NCBI GenBank assembly: GCA_963762315.1
Contig: CAVXKO010000004.1
Span: 1,178,001 to 1,242,000, forward strand
DNA length: 64,000 nt
Direction of reading: 5' to 3'
From: RPQJ01 sp963762315
GTDB lineage: Bacteria; Pseudomonadota; Gammaproteobacteria; Steroidobacterales; Steroidobacteraceae
Part shown: positions 34,707 to 43,534 of the stretch, in pieces
Numbering within the stretch: the stretch's first letter is position 1
Layout: every line of letters begins with the position of its first letter
Program-made: the position numbers and the translations under genes
Notes under the pieces: generated by a model
The model's database searches: none
What the model was told of the DNA's origin: nothing
Seen by the model: the letters and a program-made list of their open reading frames with translations, nothing else

Positions 34707-35720
34707 CTACATCCCCCCAACCCGAACCACCAGCTTGCCGAAGTTTGCGCCCTTCAGAAGGCCGATGAAAGCCTCCGGCGCCTTGTCCAGTCCGTCTACC
34801 ACGTCCTCGCGGTACTTCACCTGCCCGGACGCGAGCCAGCCCGACATGTCGCGCAGGAAGTCCTTCTGGCGCTCGTAGTGATCGAAGATGATGAAGCCCT
34901 GCATCTTGACCCGCTTCGTGAGCACCGTGCGCATCACCATCGGCGTGAAGTCCGGGCCCTGCGGCAGGCCCGTGAGGTTGTACCAGGCGATCACGCCGCA
35001 CACAGGCATCCGCGCATGGACGTTGAGCAGCGGCAGCACGGCCAGCAAGACCTTGCCGCCGACGTTCTCGAAATACACGTCGATACCCTTGGGGCACGCG
35101 GCCGCAAGCTGCGCCGCGAGATCGTCGGCGTGGTGATCGAGGCAGGCGTCGAAGCCGAGTTCCTTGACCGCAAATTCGCACTTGTCCTTGCCGCCTGCGA
35201 TGCCGACGACACGGCAACCCTTCAGCTTCGCGATCTGTCCGACGGTGGCGCCCACCGGTCCCGTGGCTGCGGCCACCACGACCGTCTCGCCGGCCTTCGG
35301 CTGGCCGATGTCGAGCAGACCCACGTAGGCCGTCAGTCCCGGCATGCCGAGGACGCCGAGTGCCCACGACAGCGGCGCCTTGCCGGTGTCGAGCTTCACG
35401 AGGCCCGCGGCCGGCACGACGGGCTCCTCCTGCCAACCGGTATCGCCGACCACGATGTCGCCCACGGAGAAACCGGGAGCGCGCGATTCGACGACGCGAC
35501 TCACGGCGCCACCTGTCATCAGGCCGCCGATGGGAATCGGCGGGACGTACGACGGCGCGTCGGAAATGCGTCCACGCATGTACGGATCGAGTGAAAGAAA
35601 CAGCGTCTTCAGCCGCAGTTCGCCCTCGCCCGGCTTCGCCGTCTCGACGTCTTCGAGCCGGAAGCAATCCGGCGTGGGCTGGCCGACCGGCCGCTTTGCA
35701 AGAACGATGCGACGATTCAT
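34707..35720 (-). CDS. NADP-dependent zinc-independent oxidoreductase, CurA type
   Basis: A 337-residue medium-chain reductase/dehydrogenase without zinc motifs, like YncB/CurA and leukotriene B4 12-hydroxydehydrogenase. Features are LFLSLDPYMRGRISDA at the N-terminal substrate strand, ATGPVGATVGQIAKL as nucleotide site, and YFENVGGKVLLAVLPLL. It should reduce alpha,beta-unsaturated ketones or aldehydes with NADPH. The ATG follows a ggag site. It lies just downstream of the damaged ICMT gene. Confidence 0.87.
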   Translation of the reverse strand: MNRRIVLAKRPVGQPTPDCFRLEDVETAKPGEGELRLKTLFLSLDPYMRGRISDAPSYVPPIPIGGLMTGGAVSRVVESRAPGFSVGDIVVGDTGWQEEPVVPAAGLVKLDTGKAPLSWALGVLGMPGLTAYVGLLDIGQPKAGETVVVAAATGPVGATVGQIAKLKGCRVVGIAGGKDKCEFAVKELGFDACLDHHADDLAAQLAAACPKGIDVYFENVGGKVLLAVLPLLNVHARMPVCGVIAWYNLTGLPQGPDFTPMVMRTVLTKRVKMQGFIIFDHYERQKDFLRDMSGWLASGQVKYREDVVDGLDKAPEAFIGLLKGANFGKLVVRVGGM

Positions 35721-35730
35721 ATCAGACTCC

Positions 35731-36238
35731 TCAATAGATCCCTGGGAACAGGCGCCGGGTGCGCCCAGTGTATGCGCGATACGTCTCGCCGAGTGCGGAG
35801 TTCAGCGCCGCCTCCTCGATGTCGATACGCCTTGCGAAGACGAGCCCGACAGGCACGGTGACCGCGAGCAGCGACACCCAGTTGCCGTACGGGAAGGCGA
35901 CATCGCCGGTAGCCGAGCGAAGCGCGACGAGTCGCCGCGATGGCCACGACGTGAAGAAACGCCGAGGGCACGATCGCCCACCAGCGCAGGGCGAGCCCAA
36001 GGACGAACAGCAGCAGGCCCATCGGATACAGGAAATCGAGCCACCGCGAATGCGCGGCCGGCACCATCGCCGGAGCGAGCACGGCCACCACCACGCTGCC
36101 CAGGATGACCATCCACAGCATGCGCAGCGAGCGGCCGTCGGCCTGGGTGACCGCGCCCCGGGAACGCTTGAAGATCGACAGCGCGATTTCCGAGCAGCCG
36201 TACACAATGCCGATCAGGTCCGGGCCGGGCAGCCGCAA
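35731..36238 (-). pseudogene. Isoprenylcysteine carboxyl methyltransferase-like membrane protein, frameshifted and internally deleted
   Basis: The 5' half encodes hydrophobic segments (WMVILGSVVVAVLAPAMVPA, FLYPMGLLLFVLGLALRWW) in one frame. The 3' half (GNWVSLLAVTVPVGLVFARR, IEEAALNSALGETYRAY, RLFPGIY) is the conserved end of the ICMT family but in another frame, with the shift near 35930-35950. The catalytic RHPxYxG segment expected between the two is missing, so this is more than a single-base change. The product is probably inactive. Confidence 0.65.
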
Positions 36239-36242
36239 CGCG

Positions 36243-36461
36243 TCAGTCCTCGACCGTCTCGCGCCGCCGGCCGGGCGGAGGATCGTCCTCGTCCGGCATC
36301 GAGCGCTGCAGCACGTCGAGCACGCCCTGCGCCGCCCGGTAGCGGTACTCGTAGCGTTGATCGATCGGAGACTTGCGCGTGCGCAGGTACAGTTCGAGCG
36401 CCTCGCCGACGACTTCCGACTCGAGTTCCGGCAGCAGCAGCTTGATGTGGCGGTTCGGCAT
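36243..36461 (-). CDS. Small 72-residue protein of unknown function
   Basis: Starts MPNRHIKLLLPELESEVVGE and has a helical, acidic middle followed by a charged proline- and arginine-rich tail. The ATG at 36461 was preferred since upstream codons are unlike protein. It lies only 11 bases from the end of the peptidase gene and just upstream of the damaged ICMT gene. No family recognised. Confidence 0.55.
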   Translation of the reverse strand: MPNRHIKLLLPELESEVVGEALELYLRTRKSPIDQRYEYRYRAAQGVLDVLQRSMPDEDDPPPGRRRETVED

Positions 36462-36472
36462 CGGCGTGCGCC

Positions 36473-37891
36473 TCAGCCCTTCTGCTGCGAATAGATCTTC
36501 ACGACTTCGTAGAGGAAGCGGCGACCGTCGAGCAGCGACTTCACGCGGATGCGCTCGTTGAGACCGTGGGCCTTGCTGCCCTCGGCGTCGTGGAACATGC
36601 CCGAGAGGCCGTACGTGTGGATGCCGGCGCGATTGAGGTAGCGACCGTCCGTCGCGCCCGGCGACATCGTCGGCACCAGCGGCACGCCCGGCCAAAGCTT
36701 CGCGGCGACCGTTCGGACCGGATCGAGCACCTCTGGAGACAGCGGCGGCACGGGCGCAGTGATGCCGCGCATGTCCGAGATCGAGATCTTGATGCCTTCG
36801 TCCGCGACGATCCGCTGCAGCTCCGCCTGGACGGCATCGATCGTCTCATCGGGCAGGATGCGGCAATTGACGTTGGCCACGGCGCGCTGCGGCAGGGCAT
36901 TGGGCGCGTGCCCGCCGTCGATCATCGTCGCGGTGCAGGTGGTGCGCATCATGCCATTCCAGCCCGGGTTCGCGGTCCAGAGCCGGCCTGCGGCTTCGGC
37001 ATCATTGGGGTTCGCAAGGACGGCGCGCATGTCGGCGGCCACCTGCGGATCCTTGGTAAGCTCGGCCTGCTTTTCGAAGTACGCCCGCGTCGTCGAGTTG
37101 AGCCGCAGCGGGAACTGGTAGGCCGCGAGCTTCATGAGACCGCTCGCGAGCTGGTTGATCGCGTTGGCCCGCACCGGCAGCGAGCTGTGCCCACCGACGT
37201 TCGTCGTCTCGAGCTTGAAGTCCTGGTAGACCTTCTCGCCCGCCTGGATGCCGAGCGATAACGGATTGCCCTGCGCGTCGAGCAGACCGCCGGCGCCTTC
37301 GTTCAGCACGATCTGCGCCTGCATCGTCTCGGGGCGGTGCTGCATGAGCCATTCGACGCCGTCGAACTGCTCGGAGGTTTCCTCGCCGCAGGTCAGCGCG
37401 AGTTTCACGTCTCGACGCGGCTTGAAGCCTTCGCGGTGGTAGCGGATCAGCATGTCCGTGAACACGGCGGCCATCGCCTTGTCGTCACTGGCGCCGCGCG
37501 CGTAGAAGAAGCCGTTCTCCTCGACGAGCTTGAACGGATCGCGCTCCCAGTCTTCTCGCCTGGCTTCGACCACGTCGATGTGCGCGAGCAGCAGGACCGG
37601 CTTCAGCTTGCGGTCCATGCCGGGATACGTCGCTACGAGCGCGCCGGCCTTCGGATACTCCGGCGGCACGATGACTTCCATCGAGTCCTTCGGCAAGCCC
37701 GCGGCCTGCAGGCGCGCGGCCATCTTTTCCGCGGCCTCCGTGCAGCTGCCCACGGAAAGCGTGGTGTTGGTCTCGACGAGTTCCTTGTAGAGCGAGCGGA
37801 ACTCCGCCTCGCCGTCCGACGCCGGGGCGGTCTGGGCCTGGGCGGCAGCTGCGAGCACAAGAATCGTTGCGAGCAATCGCCCAAAGGACAT
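36473..37891 (-). CDS. M20-family metallopeptidase, secreted
   Basis: A protein of about 472 residues. The ATG at 37891 gives a signal peptide (LLATILVLAAAAQAQ). Zinc ligands are visible in LLLAHIDVVEARREDWERDP (first His, then Asp) and YARGASDDKAMAA, CGEETSEQFDG (general base Glu and ligand), and near the C-terminus in GLSGMFHDAEGSKAHGLNER. The dimerisation domain (NVGGHSSLPVRANAI) is intact. It likely cleaves dipeptides or acylated amino acids in the periplasm. Confidence 0.88.
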   Translation of the reverse strand: MSFGRLLATILVLAAAAQAQTAPASDGEAEFRSLYKELVETNTTLSVGSCTEAAEKMAARLQAAGLPKDSMEVIVPPEYPKAGALVATYPGMDRKLKPVLLLAHIDVVEARREDWERDPFKLVEENGFFYARGASDDKAMAAVFTDMLIRYHREGFKPRRDVKLALTCGEETSEQFDGVEWLMQHRPETMQAQIVLNEGAGGLLDAQGNPLSLGIQAGEKVYQDFKLETTNVGGHSSLPVRANAINQLASGLMKLAAYQFPLRLNSTTRAYFEKQAELTKDPQVAADMRAVLANPNDAEAAGRLWTANPGWNGMMRTTCTATMIDGGHAPNALPQRAVANVNCRILPDETIDAVQAELQRIVADEGIKISISDMRGITAPVPPLSPEVLDPVRTVAAKLWPGVPLVPTMSPGATDGRYLNRAGIHTYGLSGMFHDAEGSKAHGLNERIRVKSLLDGRRFLYEVVKIYSQQKG

Positions 37892-37924
37892 GTGCAGGCC
37901 GCGGTCGTGCATCAGGGTCTCCGG

Positions 37925-38348
37925 TCAGAACTTGTGCGTCGAGAGTAGCAGGCTCGTTTCGGTGCTGGCGATGCCGTCGAGCTGGCGGATGCGCGTGAGC
38001 ACGGCGTCGAAGGCCTGCAGGCTGTCGGCGCGCACCTCGGCGACGATGTCCCACCGGCCGTTCGTCGTGTGCAGGGCGATCACCGCCGGCTCGCCACGCA
38101 GGGCTTTCAAGACCGCCTCCGCGCGATTGCCCTCCACCGCCACCGTCATGCAGCCCGCGGATGCGCTGCTCCTCGTGCTGCGGCTTGAGGCGCACGCTGT
38201 AGCCGACGATGGTGCCGTCGGCCTCGAGCTTCGCGAGCCGGTTCTGCACCGTGCCGCGCGCCACCCCGAGCTGCTTGGCAAGCGCCGCGACCGAAGCCCG
38301 GCCGTCGTCCCGCAGCAGTGCGATCAATCGGCGATCGACGTCGTCCAT
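37925..38348 (-). pseudogene. Lrp/AsnC-family transcription regulator, frameshifted
   Basis: The N-terminal helix-turn-helix (MDDVDRRLIALLRDDGRASV, LAKQLGVARGTVQNRLAKLE) is in one frame. The C-terminal RAM domain (CMTVAVEGNRAEAVLKALRG, DIVAEVRADSLQAFDAVLTR, TETSLLLSTHKF) follows in another, because of one extra base in a G run near 38153-38158. Corrected length is about 140 residues. It is divergent from the ornithine cyclodeaminase and arginase genes, typical of an amino-acid-responsive regulator of that operon. Confidence 0.8.
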
Positions 38349-38384
38349 GGAAGCTCCCCGGGGCACCGGCCCCGCTGCAGAGTC

Positions 38385-38460
38385 TAGTCAATATGCTCAC
38401 AGAAAGCATTCATTTTGATCAATTGACTTCAAGTTTTGCGCACTCTTCTGTCTTTTCGTT
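38385..38460 (+). promoter_or_regulatory. AT-rich control region between the Lrp-type gene and the ornithine cyclodeaminase operon
   Basis: This stretch is markedly more AT-rich than its surroundings, contains the palindrome TTGATCAA (38415-38422) and a -35-like TTGACT (38423-38428) with a weak -10 candidate 17 bases on. Lrp-family proteins bind degenerate AT-rich sites, so this is a reasonable place for the operator and promoter. Assignment is inferred from context. Confidence 0.45.
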
Positions 38461-38526
38461 GGCTGCCGGGCGGTGGACACTAGGTCTTGCCCGCCAGCCG
38501 GGCCCCCGTGAACTGAGGACACCCCC

Positions 38527-39621
38527 ATGGTCGACTACATCGGGATGGAGCGAATCCAGGAACTCGTGATGCGCCGCGGCCCCGCCGCGTTCCTCCAGGG
38601 TCTCGCGGCTGAAATCGAGGCCGACTATCGCCGCTGGAACGACTTCGACAAGTCGCCGCGCCATGCCATTCACTCGCCGGTGGGTGTCATCGAACTGATG
38701 CCCGCGAGCGACGGCAAGCTCTACGCCTTCAAGTACGTCAACGGCCACCCGAAGAACACGGCCGAGGGCCTGCTCACCGTCACCGCATTCGGCGTGCTCG
38801 CCGACGTTGACACCGGCTACCCGCTGCTGCTCTCCGAACTCACCGTGACCACCGCGTTGCGCACGGCTGCCACTTCGATCGTGGCCGCGCGCCTGATGGC
38901 GCGTCGCGACAGCAAGGTGATGGCGCTCATCGGCAACGGCGCACAGAGCGAGTTCCAGGCGCTGGCGTTCCACAGCCAGCTCGCCATCCGCGAGCTGCGG
39001 CTGTTCGACGTCGACCCGCGCGCCACGGACAAGCTCGTTCGAAACCTGGAGGCCATGCGCCTGCAGGACCTCACGATCGTGCGCTGCAGCTCCACCGCCG
39101 CAGCCGTGCGCGGCGCCGACATCGTGACCACCGTCACCGCCGACAAGTGCAACGCCACGATCCTCACGCCGGAGATGATCGAGCCCGGCATGCACCTCAA
39201 TGCCATCGGGGGCGATTGCCCGGGCAAGACCGAACTTCACGCCGACATCCTGCGCAGGCCGGACGCGCGCGTGGTCGTCGAATACGAGCCGCAGTCGCGG
39301 ATCGAGGGCGAGATCCAGCAGCTCGAGCCGACGTTCCCCGTCATCGAGCTGACCGATGTGCTGAACGGCCGCGCGGCCGGCCGTGCGCACGACGGCGAAG
39401 TGACGATCTTCGACTCGGTCGGTTTCGCGCTCGAGGACTTCTCGTCGCTGCGCTACCTGCACCAGTTGCTGCGCGCCGAAGGCCGCGAGCAGCCGCAGAT
39501 CGACCTCGTCCCGGATCTGCGCGACCCGAAGGACCTCTTCAGCGTCCTCAACCGCCAGCAGCCGCGCGCGATGACCGTCAGGGCGCCAGGCCGCGCGGAA
39601 GCGAAGGTGCGCCTCGCGTGA
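38527..39621 (+). CDS. ocd: Ornithine cyclodeaminase
   Basis: A 364-residue protein of the ornithine cyclodeaminase/mu-crystallin family, which converts ornithine to proline and ammonia using bound NAD. Visible features are YAFKYVNGHPKNTAEGLLTV, SELTVTTALRTAATSIVAARLMARRD, the Rossmann motif ALIGNGAQSEFQALAF and AIGGDCPGKTEL with the catalytic Asp. Size and order match the larger proteobacterial form. The downstream arginase GTG overlaps its TGA by four bases, so arginine to ornithine to proline is encoded by one transcript. Confidence 0.9.
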   Translation: MVDYIGMERIQELVMRRGPAAFLQGLAAEIEADYRRWNDFDKSPRHAIHSPVGVIELMPASDGKLYAFKYVNGHPKNTAEGLLTVTAFGVLADVDTGYPLLLSELTVTTALRTAATSIVAARLMARRDSKVMALIGNGAQSEFQALAFHSQLAIRELRLFDVDPRATDKLVRNLEAMRLQDLTIVRCSSTAAAVRGADIVTTVTADKCNATILTPEMIEPGMHLNAIGGDCPGKTELHADILRRPDARVVVEYEPQSRIEGEIQQLEPTFPVIELTDVLNGRAAGRAHDGEVTIFDSVGFALEDFSSLRYLHQLLRAEGREQPQIDLVPDLRDPKDLFSVLNRQQPRAMTVRAPGRAEAKVRLA

Positions 39622-40562
39622 TCACCGACGTGAGCCGCACCGTCAGCCTGATCGGTGCGCCCACCGACGTGGGTGCGGGCGATCGCGGCGCGTCGATGGG
39701 CCCCGAGGCGATGCGCGTCGCCGGCCTGCAGGGCGCGCTGCAGGCCCGCGGCTTGAAGGTCATGGACCGCGGCAACCTCGTGGGGCCGCCCAATCCGGAA
39801 GAAGCGGCGGTCAACGGCTACCGTCACGTCGACGAAGTCGCCGAGTGGAACCGGCGCGTGTACGAGGCCGTGCATGCTGAACTCGCGCGCGACCACCTGC
39901 CGATCCTGCTCGGCGGCGACCACAGCCTCGCGATCGGGTCGATCGGCGCCGTCGCTCGACATTGTCGCGACCAGAAGCGGAAGCTGCGCGTGCTGTGGCT
40001 CGACGCGCACGCGGACTTCAACACGCGCGAGATTTCGCCTTCGGGCGCGATCCACGGCATGCCGGTCGCCTGCCTGTGCGGGTTCGGCCCCGCTCCGCTG
40101 CTCGCACTGGGCGGCAACTCCCCCGCCATCGACCCGCACTGGATCCGCCAGATCGGCATCCGCAGCGTGGACCAGGGCGAGAAGGCGTTCGTGCACGAGC
40201 AGGGGCTCGAAGTGTTCGACATGCGCTACATCGACGAGCACGGCATGCGGCACACGATGGAGCAGGCGCTGGCCGGCCTCGACGAGGACACCCACGTGCA
40301 CGTCAGCTTCGACGTGGATTTCCTCGACCCGGAGATCGCCCCGGGTGTCGGCACCACGATCCCGGGTGGCCCCTCGTACCGCGAGGCCCAGCTGTGCATG
40401 GAGATGATCGCGGACACCGGGCAGCTGCGCTCCATGGACGTCATGGAGCTGAACCCGGCCCTCGACGTGCGCAACAAGACGGCCCGGCTGGCGGTGGACC
40501 TGATCGAGTCCCTGTTCGGCAAGAGCACGCTGATGCGCAAGGCGACGCGCCCCGGTCACTAG
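39618..40562 (+). CDS. rocF: Arginase
   Basis: A 314-residue ureohydrolase converting arginine to ornithine and urea. Manganese ligands occur in LGGDHSLAIGS, LDAHADFNT and SFDVDFLDPEIAPG. The HGMPVACLCG segment is the arginase hallmark that separates it from agmatinase. The start is GTG at 39618 (GTGA overlap with the ocd stop). Together with ocd it forms an arginine-to-proline pathway, likely under the divergent Lrp-type regulator. Confidence 0.92.
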   Translation: MITDVSRTVSLIGAPTDVGAGDRGASMGPEAMRVAGLQGALQARGLKVMDRGNLVGPPNPEEAAVNGYRHVDEVAEWNRRVYEAVHAELARDHLPILLGGDHSLAIGSIGAVARHCRDQKRKLRVLWLDAHADFNTREISPSGAIHGMPVACLCGFGPAPLLALGGNSPAIDPHWIRQIGIRSVDQGEKAFVHEQGLEVFDMRYIDEHGMRHTMEQALAGLDEDTHVHVSFDVDFLDPEIAPGVGTTIPGGPSYREAQLCMEMIADTGQLRSMDVMELNPALDVRNKTARLAVDLIESLFGKSTLMRKATRPGH

Positions 40563-40610
40563 TCTTGCGTACAATGCGCGACCCTACTTCCGCCAGGACC
40601 GGGTCGAGCG

Positions 40611-41171
40611 ATGGGCGATTCCCTACGTGATCAGTTGCTGAAGGCCGGCCTCGTCACCGAGAAGCAGGCGCGCCAGGCCGAGCAGCAGACCAACCAGCAG
40701 CGCCACCAGCAGGCGCGCGGTCCCAAGAAGAACCGCCCGACCCAGTCGGCGCCGGGGCCGAGTCCGGCCGTGCTGAAGGCGCAGGCGGAGAAAGCTGCGC
40801 GCGACGCGGAACTGAACCGCAAGCAACAGGAAAAGGCCGCCGCCCGTGCGCGCGCTGCCGAGATCACGCAGATCATCGAGCAGCACAAGGTGCCTCGCGT
40901 CGAGGAAAGCGACGACTATTTCAATTTCGTGGCGAACGGCAAGGTGCGGCGCATGGCCGTGTCGCCCGAGCAGCGCGAGCGCATCGTGGCCGGCACGCTC
41001 GTGATCGTGCGCTGGGGTGGCCGCAACGAACTGCTGCCGCCCGAGGCAGCCGCGCAGGTGCGTGAACGTCACGCGACGGCCGTGATCAGCCTGCCGTCGG
41101 GCGAGACTTCCGTGCCGGCGGAGGACGATCCCTACAAGGACTTCGTCGTCCCCGACGACCTCAAGTGGTGA
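40611..41171 (+). CDS. DUF2058 (YaiL-like) protein
   Basis: A 186-residue protein: MGDSLRDQLLKAGLVTEKQA at the N-terminus, a lysine-, glutamine- and alanine-rich helical middle (residues about 20-95), and the conserved C-terminal part DYFNFVANGKVRRMAVS. DUF2058 is a gammaproteobacterial family annotated as nucleoprotein-like, with no proven function. It is convergent with the next gene (gap of ten bases). Confidence 0.85.
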   Translation: MGDSLRDQLLKAGLVTEKQARQAEQQTNQQRHQQARGPKKNRPTQSAPGPSPAVLKAQAEKAARDAELNRKQQEKAAARARAAEITQIIEQHKVPRVEESDDYFNFVANGKVRRMAVSPEQRERIVAGTLVIVRWGGRNELLPPEAAAQVRERHATAVISLPSGETSVPAEDDPYKDFVVPDDLKW

Positions 41172-41181
41172 ACCGCTGCGT

Positions 41182-41622
41182 TCAGCGCTTCGAGATTTCG
41201 AAGCTGCCGATCGCGACGCCGAGATCCCAGCCGGTGCCTGTGCCGGCCAGCGACAGCGACACCTCGCCCTTCGTGACCACTTGCGCCTTGGCCGATTTCA
41301 CCGCCCCCGCCTGCGCCTCGGCCGAAGCGTAGGTACCCAGCAGCTCGTTGATGCTGCTCACGGACGAGAAGTCGCCCTGGCCGTTGTCGATCGACGACTT
41401 CCCCACCGTCAGGCCGCCGCCGCGAGCCTTGAGCTTCACGTTCATCGACTGGCCGTTCGAGCACTTGATCGTGCCGGTCCCGTCCGACTCCTTGTAAAGC
41501 ACCGACCAGCCGGAGATCTGGAACGTCATCCGGCACTTCACGTTGCCGCCAGCGTGTGCCGTCGCAGGCACCGCGAGCGCCACGCCAGCGGCGAGGATGA
41601 AGGTGGCGATGGTCTTGTTCAT
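41182..41622 (-). CDS. Secreted 146-residue protein of unknown function
   Basis: The signal peptide is MNKTIATFILAAGVALAVPA, cleaved after AHA. The mature domain is glycine- and serine-rich and beta-like (GNVKCRMTFQISGWSVLYKE, TGWDLGVAIGSFEISKR) with a cysteine pair (KCRM and KCSN) that could form a disulfide. It resembles small secreted lipid-binding-like proteins annotated only as hypothetical. It stands alone. Confidence 0.65.
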   Translation of the reverse strand: MNKTIATFILAAGVALAVPATAHAGGNVKCRMTFQISGWSVLYKESDGTGTIKCSNGQSMNVKLKARGGGLTVGKSSIDNGQGDFSSVSSINELLGTYASAEAQAGAVKSAKAQVVTKGEVSLSLAGTGTGWDLGVAIGSFEISKR

Positions 41623-41782
41623 GAGAGATCCTCCAGGTTTCGTCCAATGTGCCCAATGCGGCGTCGTGTTAAACGATTGGACGCCCGCATCGAACGACGC
41701 GCCGAAGTCCGCGCAACGCGTCCTGGGCCTGAGGAGCGGCCGCCTTTCGATTCTTCATCAAGGCAGCACCCGGGGCCATGGA

Positions 41783-42568
41783 TCATGCCGGCTCGAGCAT
41801 CGTGCGTTCGAGCGACTTGCGAGTGGCATCGTCGACACCGAGGACTGCTCGCAGGTAGTCGTCCACCGTGCCGTGCGCAACCTCGATCGCGGTGAACGCC
41901 GCGCGGAGGTAGTCTGCGTCGGCGGCCAGCACCGCCTCCCGCGCCTCGGGTTGCAGTTCCATGATGAAGCGCGTGCTCGGGGCCAGGCCGAATCCCGATT
42001 CGTCCTTCACGAGCCGGGCCCGCAGGTCGGCGGACGCGTTCGTCAGAAGGTAGTCCTCGACGATCGCATCGCGCGGCACGCCAAGCGCGCTCAACAGCAG
42101 GGCTGCCGAAAACCCCGTGCGATCCTTGCCCGCCGTGCAATGGAGGATCATCGGCGACCCCGGGCCGTGCGCGAGCGCGTGAAACATGCCCCGCACGTGC
42201 GCAGCGAGCCGCGTCGGCATGCCTGCGTAATGCCGGATCATCACCTTGCGCGCGACCGAGCGATCCACGGCCGAGGGTTCGGGCAACGACTGCATCAGGG
42301 CGCTGTCCTGGATTTCGTCCCAGCAGACGCTGCTCACGCCGGGCCCGAAATCGGGATTGGGCTGGCTGGCCCGCTCATCGGGGCGGCGCAGGTCGCAGAT
42401 CAGGCGCACGCCGAACCCGGCCACCTGCGCGCGGTCGGCTTCCGTGAACCGATGCATCACGCCGGAGCGGTACAACCGACCCCAGCGCACGCGCCGGCCA
42501 TCGATCGTCTCGTAGCCGCCGAAATCGCGGAAATTGCAGGCGCCCTGCAGTTCTGGAATGCGCGTCAT
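41783..42568 (-). CDS. Tyrosine-protein phosphatase (Y_phosphatase3 type)
   Basis: A 261-residue protein with the cysteine phosphatase loop HCTAGKDRTG (C144, R150). The N-terminal motif NFRDFGGYETIDGRRVRWGR is characteristic of the bacterial dual-specificity or phosphoinositide phosphatases of this group. A general acid is probably in the upstream loop CWDEIQDSAL. It should remove phosphate from protein tyrosines or phospholipids. The start at 42568 follows a GATC-rich leader. Confidence 0.85.
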   Translation of the reverse strand: MTRIPELQGACNFRDFGGYETIDGRRVRWGRLYRSGVMHRFTEADRAQVAGFGVRLICDLRRPDERASQPNPDFGPGVSSVCWDEIQDSALMQSLPEPSAVDRSVARKVMIRHYAGMPTRLAAHVRGMFHALAHGPGSPMILHCTAGKDRTGFSAALLLSALGVPRDAIVEDYLLTNASADLRARLVKDESGFGLAPSTRFIMELQPEAREAVLAADADYLRAAFTAIEVAHGTVDDYLRAVLGVDDATRKSLERTMLEPA

Positions 42569-42657
42569 CGGGTCATGATCACACGGCAACGGGCTCATTT
42601 CCAACGTGATGCAGGCGCGCGGAACCCTCGGGCCTGCGCCCACGCGCACAGGAGCCG

Positions 42658-43533
42658 TCATTCCCGCCAGTGTGCGTACATGTGGACCCGGCCGGTCCGC
42701 ACGTCGCACATGGCCCGGCGTGACTCCCCCGCCTCTTCCCACTGCTTGACGGTCACCTTCGCCGGCAACTGGACCGGCGTCAGGAACTGCGTGTCGAGCC
42801 TCGCGCCCGGCTTCGGGCCGCGCAACGGCTCCTTCGCAAGCGAACGCGCGAGCGACCACATTCCGTGCGAGATCGCACCGCGCAGGCCGAAGAACCTTGC
42901 GGCGCGATGGTTGAGGTGGATCGGGTTGAAGTCGTTCGACACGCGAGCGTAGTCCCACGACGTCTTCAGCGACACGTCGAATTCGTCGAGCACGCGGGCA
43001 TCCTTCGGGGCCTTGGGCGGCCGCTGCGGCCGACCGGCCGGCCGGGCCTGTGGCTCGGGCAAGCGCGAGAGAAACACGCAGGTTTCCCGCCATAGCACGC
43101 GGTCTGCGTGCTTGATCTCGCTGTCGAGGTCGAACTCGATCCCTGCGTCCGTCTTGCGATACGAACGCAGCGCCACGTCGACGGAATAGTCCACGCCCGG
43201 CTGGATCTCGTCGAGCAACTCGATACGATTCGAAACGTGGATGAGGCCCATCGGCCGCAGCGGAAAGGCTTCCGTGGCGAAGATCTTCAGGTGCAGCGGC
43301 ATCGCCACCACGTGCGGGTACGTCAGCGGCACGCCCGCCGCGGCATCGAACCCGCAGGCGTCGGCGTACCTCGCAATTTCGCCGCGGCTCAGCCGTACGC
43401 GTTCGACGTGAGCGCGAAACTCGGGAGGATCGGCGACCTCGGTGAGCGGCTGGCGCCTCGTCAACACCACCCGCGGATAGCACGCCAGTCCGGATGGCAG
43501 CTGGCTGAACCGCAGGTGGATCGACCGCGTCAC
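42658..43533 (-). CDS. MaoC-like dehydratase-domain protein
   Basis: A 291-residue protein with a C-terminal hot-dog domain. The hydratase motif is visible as DYARVSNDFNPIHLNHRAARFFGLRGAISHGMWSL (Asp/His dyad, the long piece quoted only by its ends: DFNPIHLN and GAISHGMW). The N-terminal half is a degenerate second hot-dog. Members are enoyl-CoA hydratases of fatty acid or PHA metabolism. It is just upstream (two bases) of the cytochrome c maturation operon but is not part of that pathway. Confidence 0.8.
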   Translation of the reverse strand: MTRSIHLRFSQLPSGLACYPRVVLTRRQPLTEVADPPEFRAHVERVRLSRGEIARYADACGFDAAAGVPLTYPHVVAMPLHLKIFATEAFPLRPMGLIHVSNRIELLDEIQPGVDYSVDVALRSYRKTDAGIEFDLDSEIKHADRVLWRETCVFLSRLPEPQARPAGRPQRPPKAPKDARVLDEFDVSLKTSWDYARVSNDFNPIHLNHRAARFFGLRGAISHGMWSLARSLAKEPLRGPKPGARLDTQFLTPVQLPAKVTVKQWEEAGESRRAMCDVRTGRVHMYAHWRE

Positions 43534-43534
43534 C

